NCBI RefSeq assembly: GCF_963667985.1
Contig: NZ_OY764081.1
Coordinates: 372,001 to 436,000 of the forward strand
Source of the DNA: an uncultured Methanocorpusculum sp.
Lineage (GTDB): Archaea > Halobacteriota > Methanomicrobia > Methanomicrobiales > Methanocorpusculaceae
Direction: 5' to 3'
Length of the DNA stretch: 64,000 nucleotides
The position numbers and the translations under genes were made by a program. This document shows, in pieces, positions 15,420 to 23,455 of the stretch. The notes under the pieces are model-generated. The model was not told the origin of the DNA. It did not search any database and saw only the letters and a program-made list of their open reading frames with translations. Every line of letters starts with the position of its first letter. The first letter of the stretch is position 1.

Positions 15420-17006
15420 ATGATACTGAAAAAAATGTTACTGGTGCTTCTCGCTGTGTTCCTGGTGATGGGATGCGTGGGGGCAGTGAGTGCGGAGTAT
15501 ACGCCGGAAATAAATGATTTTGAAGCCACGCCGGATTACGGTTATGCTCCATTAGAAGTGACGTTTACTTTTTCTGCAACCAATACTACAACCTTTTCTA
15601 TAAATTATGGGGATGATAGTGAACAAGCTACAGATGTGCAGTCCGGAGTTACACATCCGTATTCTACTGCTGGTTCATATACCGCAACTCTCACAGCCAC
15701 AAATGAATCTGAGCCTGAATCTAAACCAGATATTTCAACCGTTTCAATAACTGTAAACGCAGTAATACCGCTTGATGCAGAATTCACTGCCTCTCCCACA
15801 TCTGGGACCTATCCGCTGACCGTTGTGTTTACAGATATATCAGAAGGTTCACAAATAGAGCATTGGAATTGGGAGTTTGGGGACGGAGCTACAGCTACAG
15901 AACAAAATCCATCACATATCTTCACCTCGGAAGGAACGTATATTGTTAATTTAACTGTAACAAATAGCACCGGAGCATCTGATAAGTATTCCAGTACGAT
16001 AACGGTCAGTTCACCTACAACAATTTCTTCAGTTGACATCACAGAATTAAGTGCACCGGTTTATGGAGAAGAACCGGACATTAATGTCGATGTTTCTACC
16101 GGGGTGGAACTCTATTCAATTGATTGGAGCTCTGACCCCACAACATTCGCAGCAACAACTATATATACTGTGAAGATTATTCTTCAGAATAAGGATGGGT
16201 ATGTGTTTACTACCATACCCACTGTTTTTTTGAACGATGATGAAATGTCATCATCCAATCTTTCATTGAATTCTGCAAAAACACAACTCACCATAACTTA
16301 TACCTTTCCAAAAACAGCCGCAAAAGTTTATCCTGGTGCATCATTAACATCGAACATAAGTTCGGGGACGGTCCCTTTAACGGTAAAATTCTATTATACT
16401 CTCTCCAGTTTTGATAACTATACATTGACCTATGGTGATGGTTATACCGCAACTCTCGCCTCCTCAAGTGGGAATGTTACACATACGTACACGACTGCCG
16501 GGAATTATACCGCGTTTCTCACTGCCAAAAATATCAACGGTACAACGTATTCCAATCAAAGCATTACGGTGAAAAAAGTCGGACTCGGTGCATCTTTCAC
16601 GGCGTCATCCAGTTCAGGAACCACGTCCCTGACCGTTTTGTTTGTTGATACATCTGCAGGTTCTCCCACACAATGGGTATGGGACTTTGGTGGCCTCGGC
16701 TCATCTGGAACGCAGAATCCATCATACACCTTTACTACAGCAGGAACCTATATCGTGAAATTGACGGTCATCGATAGTACGGGAGCAACGGATTCGTATT
16801 CACGAGTAATTTATGTGAATGCTCCGGTAATTACATCCACTCCAACGCCAAATCAGACAACTGCTCCGACCACGGCCTCGCTTACAACGATGTCACTAGG
16901 GGAGCTCGGCATTCCAGGTCCTCTTGACGTCATCAAAGAGTTCATGCACCTCTTCTACAGTTTGTTTGATCCAGTCAATTATAGGATGAATGCAGACGCG
17001 AGTTGA
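15420..17006 (+). CDS. Secreted PKD-domain surface protein
   Basis: A 528-residue exported protein. Its signal peptide MILKKMLLVLLAVFLVMG is followed by AVSAEY, a good cleavage site. It then has about four PKD-type beta-sandwich repeats; the clearest are those with WNWEFGDGATATEQNPSH and WVWDFGGLGSSGTQNPSY. A Thr/Pro-rich stretch (TPTPNQTTAPTTASLTT) near the C-terminus looks like a surface spacer. The last 35 residues are amphipathic rather than a clear membrane anchor. The ribosome binding site GAGGAGGTT fixes the start. The gene is visibly richer in A+T than its neighbours, as often seen for variable surface proteins. Likely part of the cell envelope. Confidence 0.85.
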   Translation: MILKKMLLVLLAVFLVMGCVGAVSAEYTPEINDFEATPDYGYAPLEVTFTFSATNTTTFSINYGDDSEQATDVQSGVTHPYSTAGSYTATLTATNESEPESKPDISTVSITVNAVIPLDAEFTASPTSGTYPLTVVFTDISEGSQIEHWNWEFGDGATATEQNPSHIFTSEGTYIVNLTVTNSTGASDKYSSTITVSSPTTISSVDITELSAPVYGEEPDINVDVSTGVELYSIDWSSDPTTFAATTIYTVKIILQNKDGYVFTTIPTVFLNDDEMSSSNLSLNSAKTQLTITYTFPKTAAKVYPGASLTSNISSGTVPLTVKFYYTLSSFDNYTLTYGDGYTATLASSSGNVTHTYTTAGNYTAFLTAKNINGTTYSNQSITVKKVGLGASFTASSSSGTTSLTVLFVDTSAGSPTQWVWDFGGLGSSGTQNPSYTFTTAGTYIVKLTVIDSTGATDSYSRVIYVNAPVITSTPTPNQTTAPTTASLTTMSLGELGIPGPLDVIKEFMHLFYSLFDPVNYRMNADAS

Positions 17007-17094
17007 GAATGACATCTAATATTCAGAGACAAGATTCTAATCAAAGAAGTTCTTAACCATAAATAAGATAAAACCGGCAAACGGAGGGTAGATA

Positions 17095-17139
17095 ATGTCA
17101 TTAGGAGCCGCTATGGTGGCTACTACTGGATGGGTATGA
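17095..17139 (+). CDS. Possible 14-residue peptide ORF with strong ribosome binding site
   Basis: GGAGG at 17083-17087 precedes ATG 17095, which encodes MSLGAAMVATTGWV and then UGA; beyond the UGA the frame runs nine more hydrophobic codons to a second UGA. An A/T-rich TATA-like stretch lies near 17058. It may be a small membrane peptide, a leader peptide, or the broken start of a lost gene. I do not recognise it. Confidence 0.25.
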   Translation: MSLGAAMVATTGWV

Positions 17140-17222
17140 GCGGGCATCCAAATCGCTCACCTCATATGAAAAACATCCCCCTCGGTCGGTTTAATGCTCC
17201 CTCAAACCAAATGAATTAAGGA

Positions 17223-17921
17223 ATGGATACCCAAAATAATGGACTTCTCCCGGCATCCTGTATATTCGCCGGCGAACTTATACATGCAGTGGATACGGGA
17301 ACCGGATTTTCGACCCCGTTCGGCATATTCTCCCCCAAAATATTTCTCATAGGTACCTTCACCGAAAAAATCCAGCGAGACGGAAAAATCTCTTCGCTTC
17401 GCGTCAGTGATCCGACTGGTGTGTTCTCCTGCTCGATGAACTGGCAGAACACCACGCTTCTCAAAACCGCCGACGAGATCGACGCCCCCTCGTTCGTCGC
17501 TGTATTAGGAACAGTCAGATTCCGCAAATATGCCGGCAGAACATTTCTCGAAATCGTGCCGGAGACGATCGCCCCCTCCAACCGTGAGGCCAGGGACTCC
17601 TGGATTCTGAGCACAGCCGAGTCGGCGATCTCGCGGCTGGAAAAATCCCCTGCCTCCGACTCCCGTAAAGAGTTTGCCGGAAAAATCAGCGCAGCTCTTT
17701 CTGCCGTCCGGCCGGCGGGTCCAAAAGAAGAGATCACCAACGAAACAATACTCGAGATCATCTCCGCCCTCTCCGAAAAGAAAGGAGCGAAAATACTCGA
17801 CGTCATCTCCCGCTTACAAAGCCTCGGCCTCGACGAATCTTCGGCGAAGATGCGTCTTGGAATCCTTATGGAAGAAGGGGAATGCTACACCCCGACAACC
17901 GAATTCATCAAAATCGCCTGA
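17223..17921 (+). CDS. RPA-associated OB-fold protein
   Basis: A 232-residue protein of the archaeal RPA-associated family (COG3390). The N-terminal 130 residues form an OB fold (GIFSPKIFLIGTFTEKIQ, FVAVLGTVRFRKYAGRTF). The C-terminal half is helical and winged-helix-like (ILDVISRLQSLGLDESSAKM). In haloarchaea, homologues are encoded with RPA3 and a phosphoesterase and take part in single-strand DNA binding and repair. Here the RPA gene is not adjacent, but the phosphoesterase and an Lhr helicase follow at once. The stop is two bases before the next start. The ribosome binding site is TTAAGGA. Confidence 0.82.
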   Translation: MDTQNNGLLPASCIFAGELIHAVDTGTGFSTPFGIFSPKIFLIGTFTEKIQRDGKISSLRVSDPTGVFSCSMNWQNTTLLKTADEIDAPSFVAVLGTVRFRKYAGRTFLEIVPETIAPSNREARDSWILSTAESAISRLEKSPASDSRKEFAGKISAALSAVRPAGPKEEITNETILEIISALSEKKGAKILDVISRLQSLGLDESSAKMRLGILMEEGECYTPTTEFIKIA

Positions 17922-17923
17922 TC

Positions 17924-18679
17924 ATGCAGCCGAAATTTTATGCAGAAGGACCAGCGGTCCTTATCGAAAGACAGGAGCGTTCCCTGATAATAGCCGACCC
18001 CCACTTCGGGGTCGAGGCCGACCTCCACCGGCATGGTCTGCATTTCCAGAGCTCCACCGATTCACGTCTCGCAAGACTGCTCTCAGTCATCGAACTGGCC
18101 GATCCCGACTACCTGATCGTGCTCGGCGACCTTAAGCACATGATTCCCAACGTCACCTATCAGGAACGAACCGAGATGCCCGAGGTCCTCAGAAAGATCC
18201 GGAGAGAGACAGAATTCCGACTCGCTCCCGGAAATCACGACACGGGGCTTGAACATTATCTCGAAAAGGGTGAACTCCTCCCGATGAACGGGGCGCTGAT
18301 CGACGGAACGGGATATTTCCACGGTCACACGATCCCGGACCCTGCTCTCCTCGGCCACCTGATTTTGTGCGGTCACCACCACCAGGTCGTGAACATCTAC
18401 GACACCGTCGGGTGTGCTCTTCGCGGAACGCCGGGGTATCTTCTTGCCGAGATCGACCCCTCCATATGGGGCCCGGTACCGGCCGACCCGACCCGGGTCC
18501 TTCTGGTCCCGGCGTTTTATGAACTGGCAGGGGGGATGGATGTCCGGCTGATCCCGGGCAACAAAATCTCTCCGATAGCAAAGGCGATTTTGACAGAAAC
18601 GGGCGAGGTGTTCTTAAAAGACGGGACCTACGTTGCTCCGTTCACCGAACTCCGCCCCGATCACCTGGAGGGAATATGA
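17924..18679 (+). CDS. ICC-like metallophosphoesterase, RPA-operon associated
   Basis: A 251-residue calcineurin-like phosphoesterase of the COG1407 type. Metal-ligand motifs are visible in order: IIADPHFG, VLGDLKH, APGNHDTG and LCGHHHQ. Homologues in haloarchaea lie in the rpa3 operon and are called RPA-associated phosphoesterases. The likely role is a nuclease or phosphatase in DNA repair, since it sits between an RPA-associated protein and an Lhr helicase. I chose ATG 17924, two bases after the previous stop, over an upstream in-frame ATG at 17882 that would overlap. The end overlaps the helicase by ATGA. Confidence 0.85.
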   Translation: MQPKFYAEGPAVLIERQERSLIIADPHFGVEADLHRHGLHFQSSTDSRLARLLSVIELADPDYLIVLGDLKHMIPNVTYQERTEMPEVLRKIRRETEFRLAPGNHDTGLEHYLEKGELLPMNGALIDGTGYFHGHTIPDPALLGHLILCGHHHQVVNIYDTVGCALRGTPGYLLAEIDPSIWGPVPADPTRVLLVPAFYELAGGMDVRLIPGNKISPIAKAILTETGEVFLKDGTYVAPFTELRPDHLEGI

Positions 18680-21387
18680 CATCCGCGATTCAGGAACTCA
18701 AAGACTCACTTCACCCGAAGCTTCGGGCGGTTCTGGAAAAGCGGGGCTTCGACGAGTTTTCAGAGATCCAGATGCGTGCGGTCCCAAAACTCATCTCCGG
18801 GATCAACGCGATTTTGATTGCGCCGACCGGAACAGGAAAAACCGAGAGTGCACTTCTACCCGTGTTCCATCATATGCTCACCGACCCGCTGCCAGAGGGT
18901 TTCTCGGCCCTCTACATCACGCCGCTTCGGTCCCTCAACCGGGACATGATGAACCGGCTCGAGTGGTGGGGGGCCGAACTAGGGCTGAAGATCTCAGTCA
19001 GGCACGGGGACACGAGTCAGACCGACCGGCGAAAACAGGCGACCCACCCGCCGGATCTTTTGATCACGACGCCGGAAAGCCTGCAGGCGATGATGATGGG
19101 AAAGGTGCTTCGAAAGCATCTTGCTACCGTTCGTTACGTTATCGTCGATGAAATCCACGAGCTGGCTGATGGAAAACGCGGCGCTCAGCTCTCCGTTGCG
19201 CTTGAGAGGGTCACCGAACTCGCCGGCGAGTTTCAGCGGATCGGGATCTCGGCCACGGTCAGAAACCCCGAACTCGTCGGCAGATTCCTCTGCGGAAAAC
19301 GTCCCTGCACGATCGTGCAGGTCCCGGTCGCAAAGACCCTCGATCTGTCCGTAAAGTTTGCCGGCGAGTCCTTCGGCGACCAGACGAAGATGATCGAAAA
19401 ATGCATCGACGCCCACACCTCGACCCTCGTTTTTACGAACACCCGGAGCGTGGCCGAGGCGATAGGCCATGCCCTTCTTCCCCGCGGAGACACGGACGTT
19501 CACCACGGATCTTTGTCCCGCGAGGTCAGGATCGATGCAGAGGACAAGTTCCGTGCGGGAATGACGCGGGGTATGATCTGTACCTCCTCGATGGAGCTCG
19601 GTATCGACATCGGGCAGATCGATCACGTCATCCAGTTCAACTCGCCGCGTGAGGTCGCCCGCCTCATGCAGAGGACAGGCAGAGCCGGCCACCAGATCCA
19701 TGCCACTTCGAAGGGTATGATCCTCGCGACCGGGTTCGACGATATTTTGGAGTCGATGGTGATCGTCAACAAGGCGATGAGCAATCAGCCGGAAAACATC
19801 CGCCCGCATATCAACGCCGCTGACGTGATCGCAAACCAGATCGCGGCCCTCGCGGTGGAACGCGGCGAGATCGCGATCGAAAAGATCGAGCAGATTTTTT
19901 CGAGAACGTTCTGCTTTGAAAATGCCGGCCCGCTGATCCGCGAAGTGATCACCGGCATGGAAAAACATTACCTGATCCGGACCGAAGGCGGGATGGTGAT
20001 CACGAAGGCCCGGGCAAGGAAGTATCTTTCGCTGAATCTTTCGATGATCGCGGATGAGAAAAAGAGCATGATCTTCGACGTAGTCTCGAGAAAACCGGTC
20101 GGGACCCTGGACGAGTCCTTTGTTATCAGCTGGATCTCGTCGGGTGCCGTGTTCGTTGCGAGAGGCCAGGTCTGGCGTGTCCTCGACATCGATGAGGACC
20201 GGATCATGGTGGAGCCGGCGAAGAATGCGAAGGGAGAACTGCCGTCCTGGGAAGGCGAGCAGATCCCGGTGCCTTTCACCGTGGCAATGGAAGTAGGGAG
20301 GCTGCGCCGTCTGCAGAACTTTGCCGACTACCGGGCGGATGAGAGGTCCGTGCGTTTTGCCGAGAAGGTCCTTTCCGAGATGAAAAAGAACCGGTCGATC
20401 ACGGCGACGGACCGGCTGATCGTTCTGGAAGATTCCGACGAGGAGGTCGTGGTGAATCTCTGCGGCGGACACAAGGTGAACGAAACGATCGGCCGCGTTC
20501 TCTCGATCCTGCTCTCCGCCCGGTACGGAACCTCGGTCGGGATCGAGACGAATGCCTACCGGATCCTTCTTCGGCTCCCGAAGTTTCTCAGGGCACCGGA
20601 CGTGGAGGAGGTCCTTCTCTCGCTCGAACCTGACCATGTCGAGGGGATTCTGATGCTTGCCCTCAAAAAGACGGCGCTCTATAAATGGAAACTCGTCCAG
20701 ATCGCGAAGAAGTTCGGGGCGATCGACGCCGACGCGGATTATGAAAAGATCAGCATGAACCGTCTTCTCGATCTCTTCGACGGGACGGTGATCGAGAAGG
20801 AGGCGTTCCGTGAACTGTTCTTCTCGAGTATGGATGTAGAGTCGGCGAAAAAGGTCGTGACGATGCTGAAGAACCACGGGATGGAGAAGAAGACGAGCCG
20901 TTTGTCTATCATTGGGGCTGAGGGTCTTTTCACCGGCCGGGATGTGGTCGTGCCTCCGGGCGAGGATCAGGCGATTTTAGAGAGCGTGAAGCACAGGATC
21001 GACGAGCAGGACGTGATCCTTGCCTGTATGCACTGCAGGAAATGGAAGTCGAAGACGAAGGTCGCACGAGTTCCCGATCAGCCCCAGTGTCCGGTCTGCG
21101 GAGCACGGCTGATTGCGGCGCTGAAACCTTACGAGGAGCCGATGTTTGTCGCCCTGAAAAAGAAGAACCTCTCGACCGAGGAGCGGGAGGCGGAGACACG
21201 GATGATGCGGAATGCAAATATGGTTCTATCCAGCGGAAAAAAGGCAGTTGTTGCTTTGGCAGGACGCGGGGTCGGTCCGGAAGCGGCGGCACGGATCCTG
21301 AACACGTTTGCGACCGGCGATAATTTTTACCGGGAGATCCTGAAAGCAGAGCGGAAGTTCGTTCAGACGCATAGGTACTGGGGATAA
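18676..21387 (+). CDS. lhr: Lhr-type superfamily 2 helicase
   Basis: A 903-residue Lhr-family DNA helicase. Visible motifs are: APTGTGKTES near residue 50, DEIHEL near 157, ISATVRN (motif III), and the arginine-finger motif LMQRTGRAGHQ. The winged-helix and Lhr-core beta-barrel regions follow. A C-terminal zinc-finger-like segment has CMHCRKW and CPVCGARL near residues 784-805. Lhr-core enzymes act on branched DNA at stalled forks. The operon with an RPA-associated protein and a phosphoesterase suggests a repair unit. Translation overlaps the phosphoesterase gene by four bases and a strong hairpin terminator follows. Confidence 0.92.
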   Translation: MTSAIQELKDSLHPKLRAVLEKRGFDEFSEIQMRAVPKLISGINAILIAPTGTGKTESALLPVFHHMLTDPLPEGFSALYITPLRSLNRDMMNRLEWWGAELGLKISVRHGDTSQTDRRKQATHPPDLLITTPESLQAMMMGKVLRKHLATVRYVIVDEIHELADGKRGAQLSVALERVTELAGEFQRIGISATVRNPELVGRFLCGKRPCTIVQVPVAKTLDLSVKFAGESFGDQTKMIEKCIDAHTSTLVFTNTRSVAEAIGHALLPRGDTDVHHGSLSREVRIDAEDKFRAGMTRGMICTSSMELGIDIGQIDHVIQFNSPREVARLMQRTGRAGHQIHATSKGMILATGFDDILESMVIVNKAMSNQPENIRPHINAADVIANQIAALAVERGEIAIEKIEQIFSRTFCFENAGPLIREVITGMEKHYLIRTEGGMVITKARARKYLSLNLSMIADEKKSMIFDVVSRKPVGTLDESFVISWISSGAVFVARGQVWRVLDIDEDRIMVEPAKNAKGELPSWEGEQIPVPFTVAMEVGRLRRLQNFADYRADERSVRFAEKVLSEMKKNRSITATDRLIVLEDSDEEVVVNLCGGHKVNETIGRVLSILLSARYGTSVGIETNAYRILLRLPKFLRAPDVEEVLLSLEPDHVEGILMLALKKTALYKWKLVQIAKKFGAIDADADYEKISMNRLLDLFDGTVIEKEAFRELFFSSMDVESAKKVVTMLKNHGMEKKTSRLSIIGAEGLFTGRDVVVPPGEDQAILESVKHRIDEQDVILACMHCRKWKSKTKVARVPDQPQCPVCGARLIAALKPYEEPMFVALKKKNLSTEEREAETRMMRNANMVLSSGKKAVVALAGRGVGPEAAARILNTFATGDNFYREILKAERKFVQTHRYWG

Positions 21388-21398
21388 AAAAAGGAAAG

Positions 21399-21421
21399 AA
21401 GAAGCTTTGCGGCTTCTTTTT
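21399..21421. terminator. Bidirectional hairpin terminator between lhr and the inhibitor gene
   Basis: AAGAAGC-TTTGCG-GCTTCTT is a perfect 7-bp stem, followed by further T residues for the plus strand. On the other strand the hairpin is followed by a T-rich tract as well, so it can serve both convergent genes. Confidence 0.7.
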
Positions 21422-21428
21422 GTGTTGG

Positions 21429-22169
21429 TTACACGAACGTCAGATCGAAGAAGAACACGTTTGCCGGATCCTGCCCGGATCTCTGATATGTTGCTTTGAA
21501 CTCATACGTTCCTGCTTTTTCTGCCGTCACATACCACACGTATGTTCCGCCGGCACCAACAAGTCCGGTGGTGATATCAGTGATGTAATCATCCTTGACG
21601 ATCGTTAATCCATCCTGCGTTACGGCGGTCCAGTAATACCCGGTTGTCGGGTTTCCTTCCGTGCAGATCTTCACAACGTCGCCCGCTTTCGGATTAACCG
21701 TTCCGTCAAACAGCACGCTCAGCATAACATCGCCGGCATTATCATTGTTCTCTGCCTCGGAAAAGACCAGAATCTGTTTCATGGTGTAGATCGGTTCGGT
21801 ATCCGTTTCCCATGACCGTGCATATGCTGCTTTGAACGTATAGGTCCCGGCTTTTTCAGCGGTCAGCGTGTAATACTGATAGCCCCCTCCGCCGGTCCAT
21901 CCTTCGGGCACGGGGGTCGCCTTATACTCATCGGTGACGTTCAGTCCGGAACTTTCCATCACGTTCCAGGTGTAGCCGGTCGTTGGATTTGCCGGGAGAA
22001 TAAATGTCATCGCTGCATTTACCGGAATCATTATACCTGTTTTTTCAACAATTACTGTCAGGACAGGATTATCCGTGTTCACAGGAACTTCCGGAGATAC
22101 ACAAGCCGCCGCAAATATGCAGATGACAAGTATGCATGCTCCAAGACTCATCAGCCAGATTTTCTTCAT
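21429..22169 (-). CDS. Tandem chagasin-like (I42) protease inhibitor lipoprotein
   Basis: A 246-residue exported protein. The signal peptide ends at a lipobox-like AAAC (residues around 20-23), so it is probably membrane-anchored by lipid. Two chagasin/I42 domains follow, each with the canonical loop NPTTGY (NPTTGYTW and NPTTGYYW) and a glycine-rich middle loop (GWTGGGGYQYY, GLVGAGGTYVW). Each ends with an aromatic strand motif near the close of the domain. I42 proteins inhibit papain-type cysteine proteases. A tandem arrangement on the cell surface would protect against host- or neighbour-derived proteases; this ecological reading is an inference. Confidence 0.85.
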   Translation of the reverse strand: MKKIWLMSLGACILVICIFAAACVSPEVPVNTDNPVLTVIVEKTGIMIPVNAAMTFILPANPTTGYTWNVMESSGLNVTDEYKATPVPEGWTGGGGYQYYTLTAEKAGTYTFKAAYARSWETDTEPIYTMKQILVFSEAENNDNAGDVMLSVLFDGTVNPKAGDVVKICTEGNPTTGYYWTAVTQDGLTIVKDDYITDITTGLVGAGGTYVWYVTAEKAGTYEFKATYQRSGQDPANVFFFDLTFV

Positions 22170-22225
22170 ACTGAATGATGGATCAGCCTGATATAAGTAT
22201 TTTTTTAGAAAAAATTTGGGAGAGG

Positions 22226-22906
22226 TTACTCGTCGAGAACCTTGCTTGTCAGATCGAGCGGTAAAAGGTACTCGCCGTTTCTGAATGCACGCATGTTTCC
22301 ACCGGAGATCTCATCGATTAAAACGACCTGGTCGCCAATCTTACCGAACTCGAACTTGATGTCGTAGAGTTCGATGTTCTTCTTTGCGAGTTCCTCTTTC
22401 ATGATGGTACCGATCTTCTGGGTGAGGACTTTAAGGCTCTCATAATCCTCAGGGGACATGATGCCCAGAATTTCAAGTGCATCTTTGGTTACTGGCGGGT
22501 CTTCGCGTGCGTCATCTTTGAACGTCGTTTCGACGAATGCCGGCAGGGGGGCTGCCTCTTCGATGTAGTCACCATAGCGACGGTAGAAGCTTCCTACTGC
22601 ACGGAATCTGCAGATGATCTCGAGTCCCTTGCCGAATGTCTTGGCAGGTTTCGCGGTCATCGTTACATTCTCGATGTCTGCACTGATAAAGTGGGTTGGG
22701 ATCCCTTTTGCGTTCAGGATTTCCATGAAGTACTGCGTTAATCTCAGACCAGCACGTCCGGCACCTTCAATAGTCGGGCCAACTGTGTTCATCCCTGGAT
22801 CGAATACCCCATCAGCACCAGTACAGTTATCCTTAAATTTCAGCAGATAGTTCCCATCTTCAAGTGAGAATACATCCTTTGTTTTGCCGGTGTATACCAA
22901 TTTCAT
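22226..22906 (-). CDS. purC: Phosphoribosylaminoimidazole-succinocarboxamide synthase
   Basis: A 226-residue SAICAR synthetase, which joins CAIR and aspartate with ATP in purine synthesis. It begins with the family start [11 protein letters not shown] and includes [11 protein letters not shown] and the active-site stretch [11 protein letters not shown] near the C-terminus. Length is normal for archaeal PurC. It stands 72 bases beyond rlmH on the same strand and may have its own promoter. No other pur genes are in the window. Confidence 0.93.
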   Translation of the reverse strand: MKLVYTGKTKDVFSLEDGNYLLKFKDNCTGADGVFDPGMNTVGPTIEGAGRAGLRLTQYFMEILNAKGIPTHFISADIENVTMTAKPAKTFGKGLEIICRFRAVGSFYRRYGDYIEEAAPLPAFVETTFKDDAREDPPVTKDALEILGIMSPEDYESLKVLTQKIGTIMKEELAKKNIELYDIKFEFGKIGDQVVLIDEISGGNMRAFRNGEYLLPLDLTSKVLDE

Positions 22907-22978
22907 GGTACTTATATGTTGGAACTAACCACGTATAATATTGATGCTACATGACAACAGGTAACACACTTCAAAAGG

Positions 22979-23455
22979 TTATTTGTGGTAGGGTTCGCCG
23001 TTCATGATCCGAAACGCGCGATACACCTGTTCGAAGAGAATGAGCCTGCACATTGTATGGGTAAACGTCATTTTGGAAATTGAGAGTTTTTTCCCGACGA
23101 AATTGAGCACGCCGGGAGACAGACCAAGGGGTCCCCCAATGATGAAACAGAGATTTTTTCCAGAGATTTTTGCCTCGCTGAAGATGCCGGAGAACTCTTC
23201 ACTGGATAGAGGAACGCCATACGGATCGAGAGCAATGGTGGAAAACCCCTCCTTTATGTTTGCAAGGATCAATTCTCCCTCCTTCTCCTTCACGCGGCTT
23301 TCTTCGGATGCCGAGGCATTTTCCGGAATCTTTACTTCGGCAAGTTCCGTGATGAATATTTTTCCGTAGGGACGCATACGTTTTTCAAACTCAGCAATGC
23401 CGGCTGAGATGTAGGCGTCCTTGATCTTACCGATGCAGAGAATCTGAATCTGCAT
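22979..23455 (-). CDS. rlmH: 23S rRNA pseudouridine-1915 N3-methyltransferase
   Basis: A 158-residue SPOUT methyltransferase. The knot region has FIIGGPLGLS, and the C-terminus carries the highly conserved run beginning TFTHTMCRLILFEQVYRA and ending NGEPYHK. RlmH methylates a pseudouridine in helix 69 of 23S rRNA. It is widespread in bacteria and found in only part of the archaea, so ancient transfer is plausible. Its ATG directly follows the stop of the large TPR gene (TGAATG). Confidence 0.93.
   Translation of the reverse strand: MQIQILCIGKIKDAYISAGIAEFEKRMRPYGKIFITELAEVKIPENASASEESRVKEKEGELILANIKEGFSTIALDPYGVPLSSEEFSGIFSEAKISGKNLCFIIGGPLGLSPGVLNFVGKKLSISKMTFTHTMCRLILFEQVYRAFRIMNGEPYHK

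Noticed and set aside
18994-20877. 627-codon open frame antisense to lhr
   Set aside because: Low-complexity, Asp/His/Arg-rich translation with no recognisable domain. It is a by-product of lhr codon usage.
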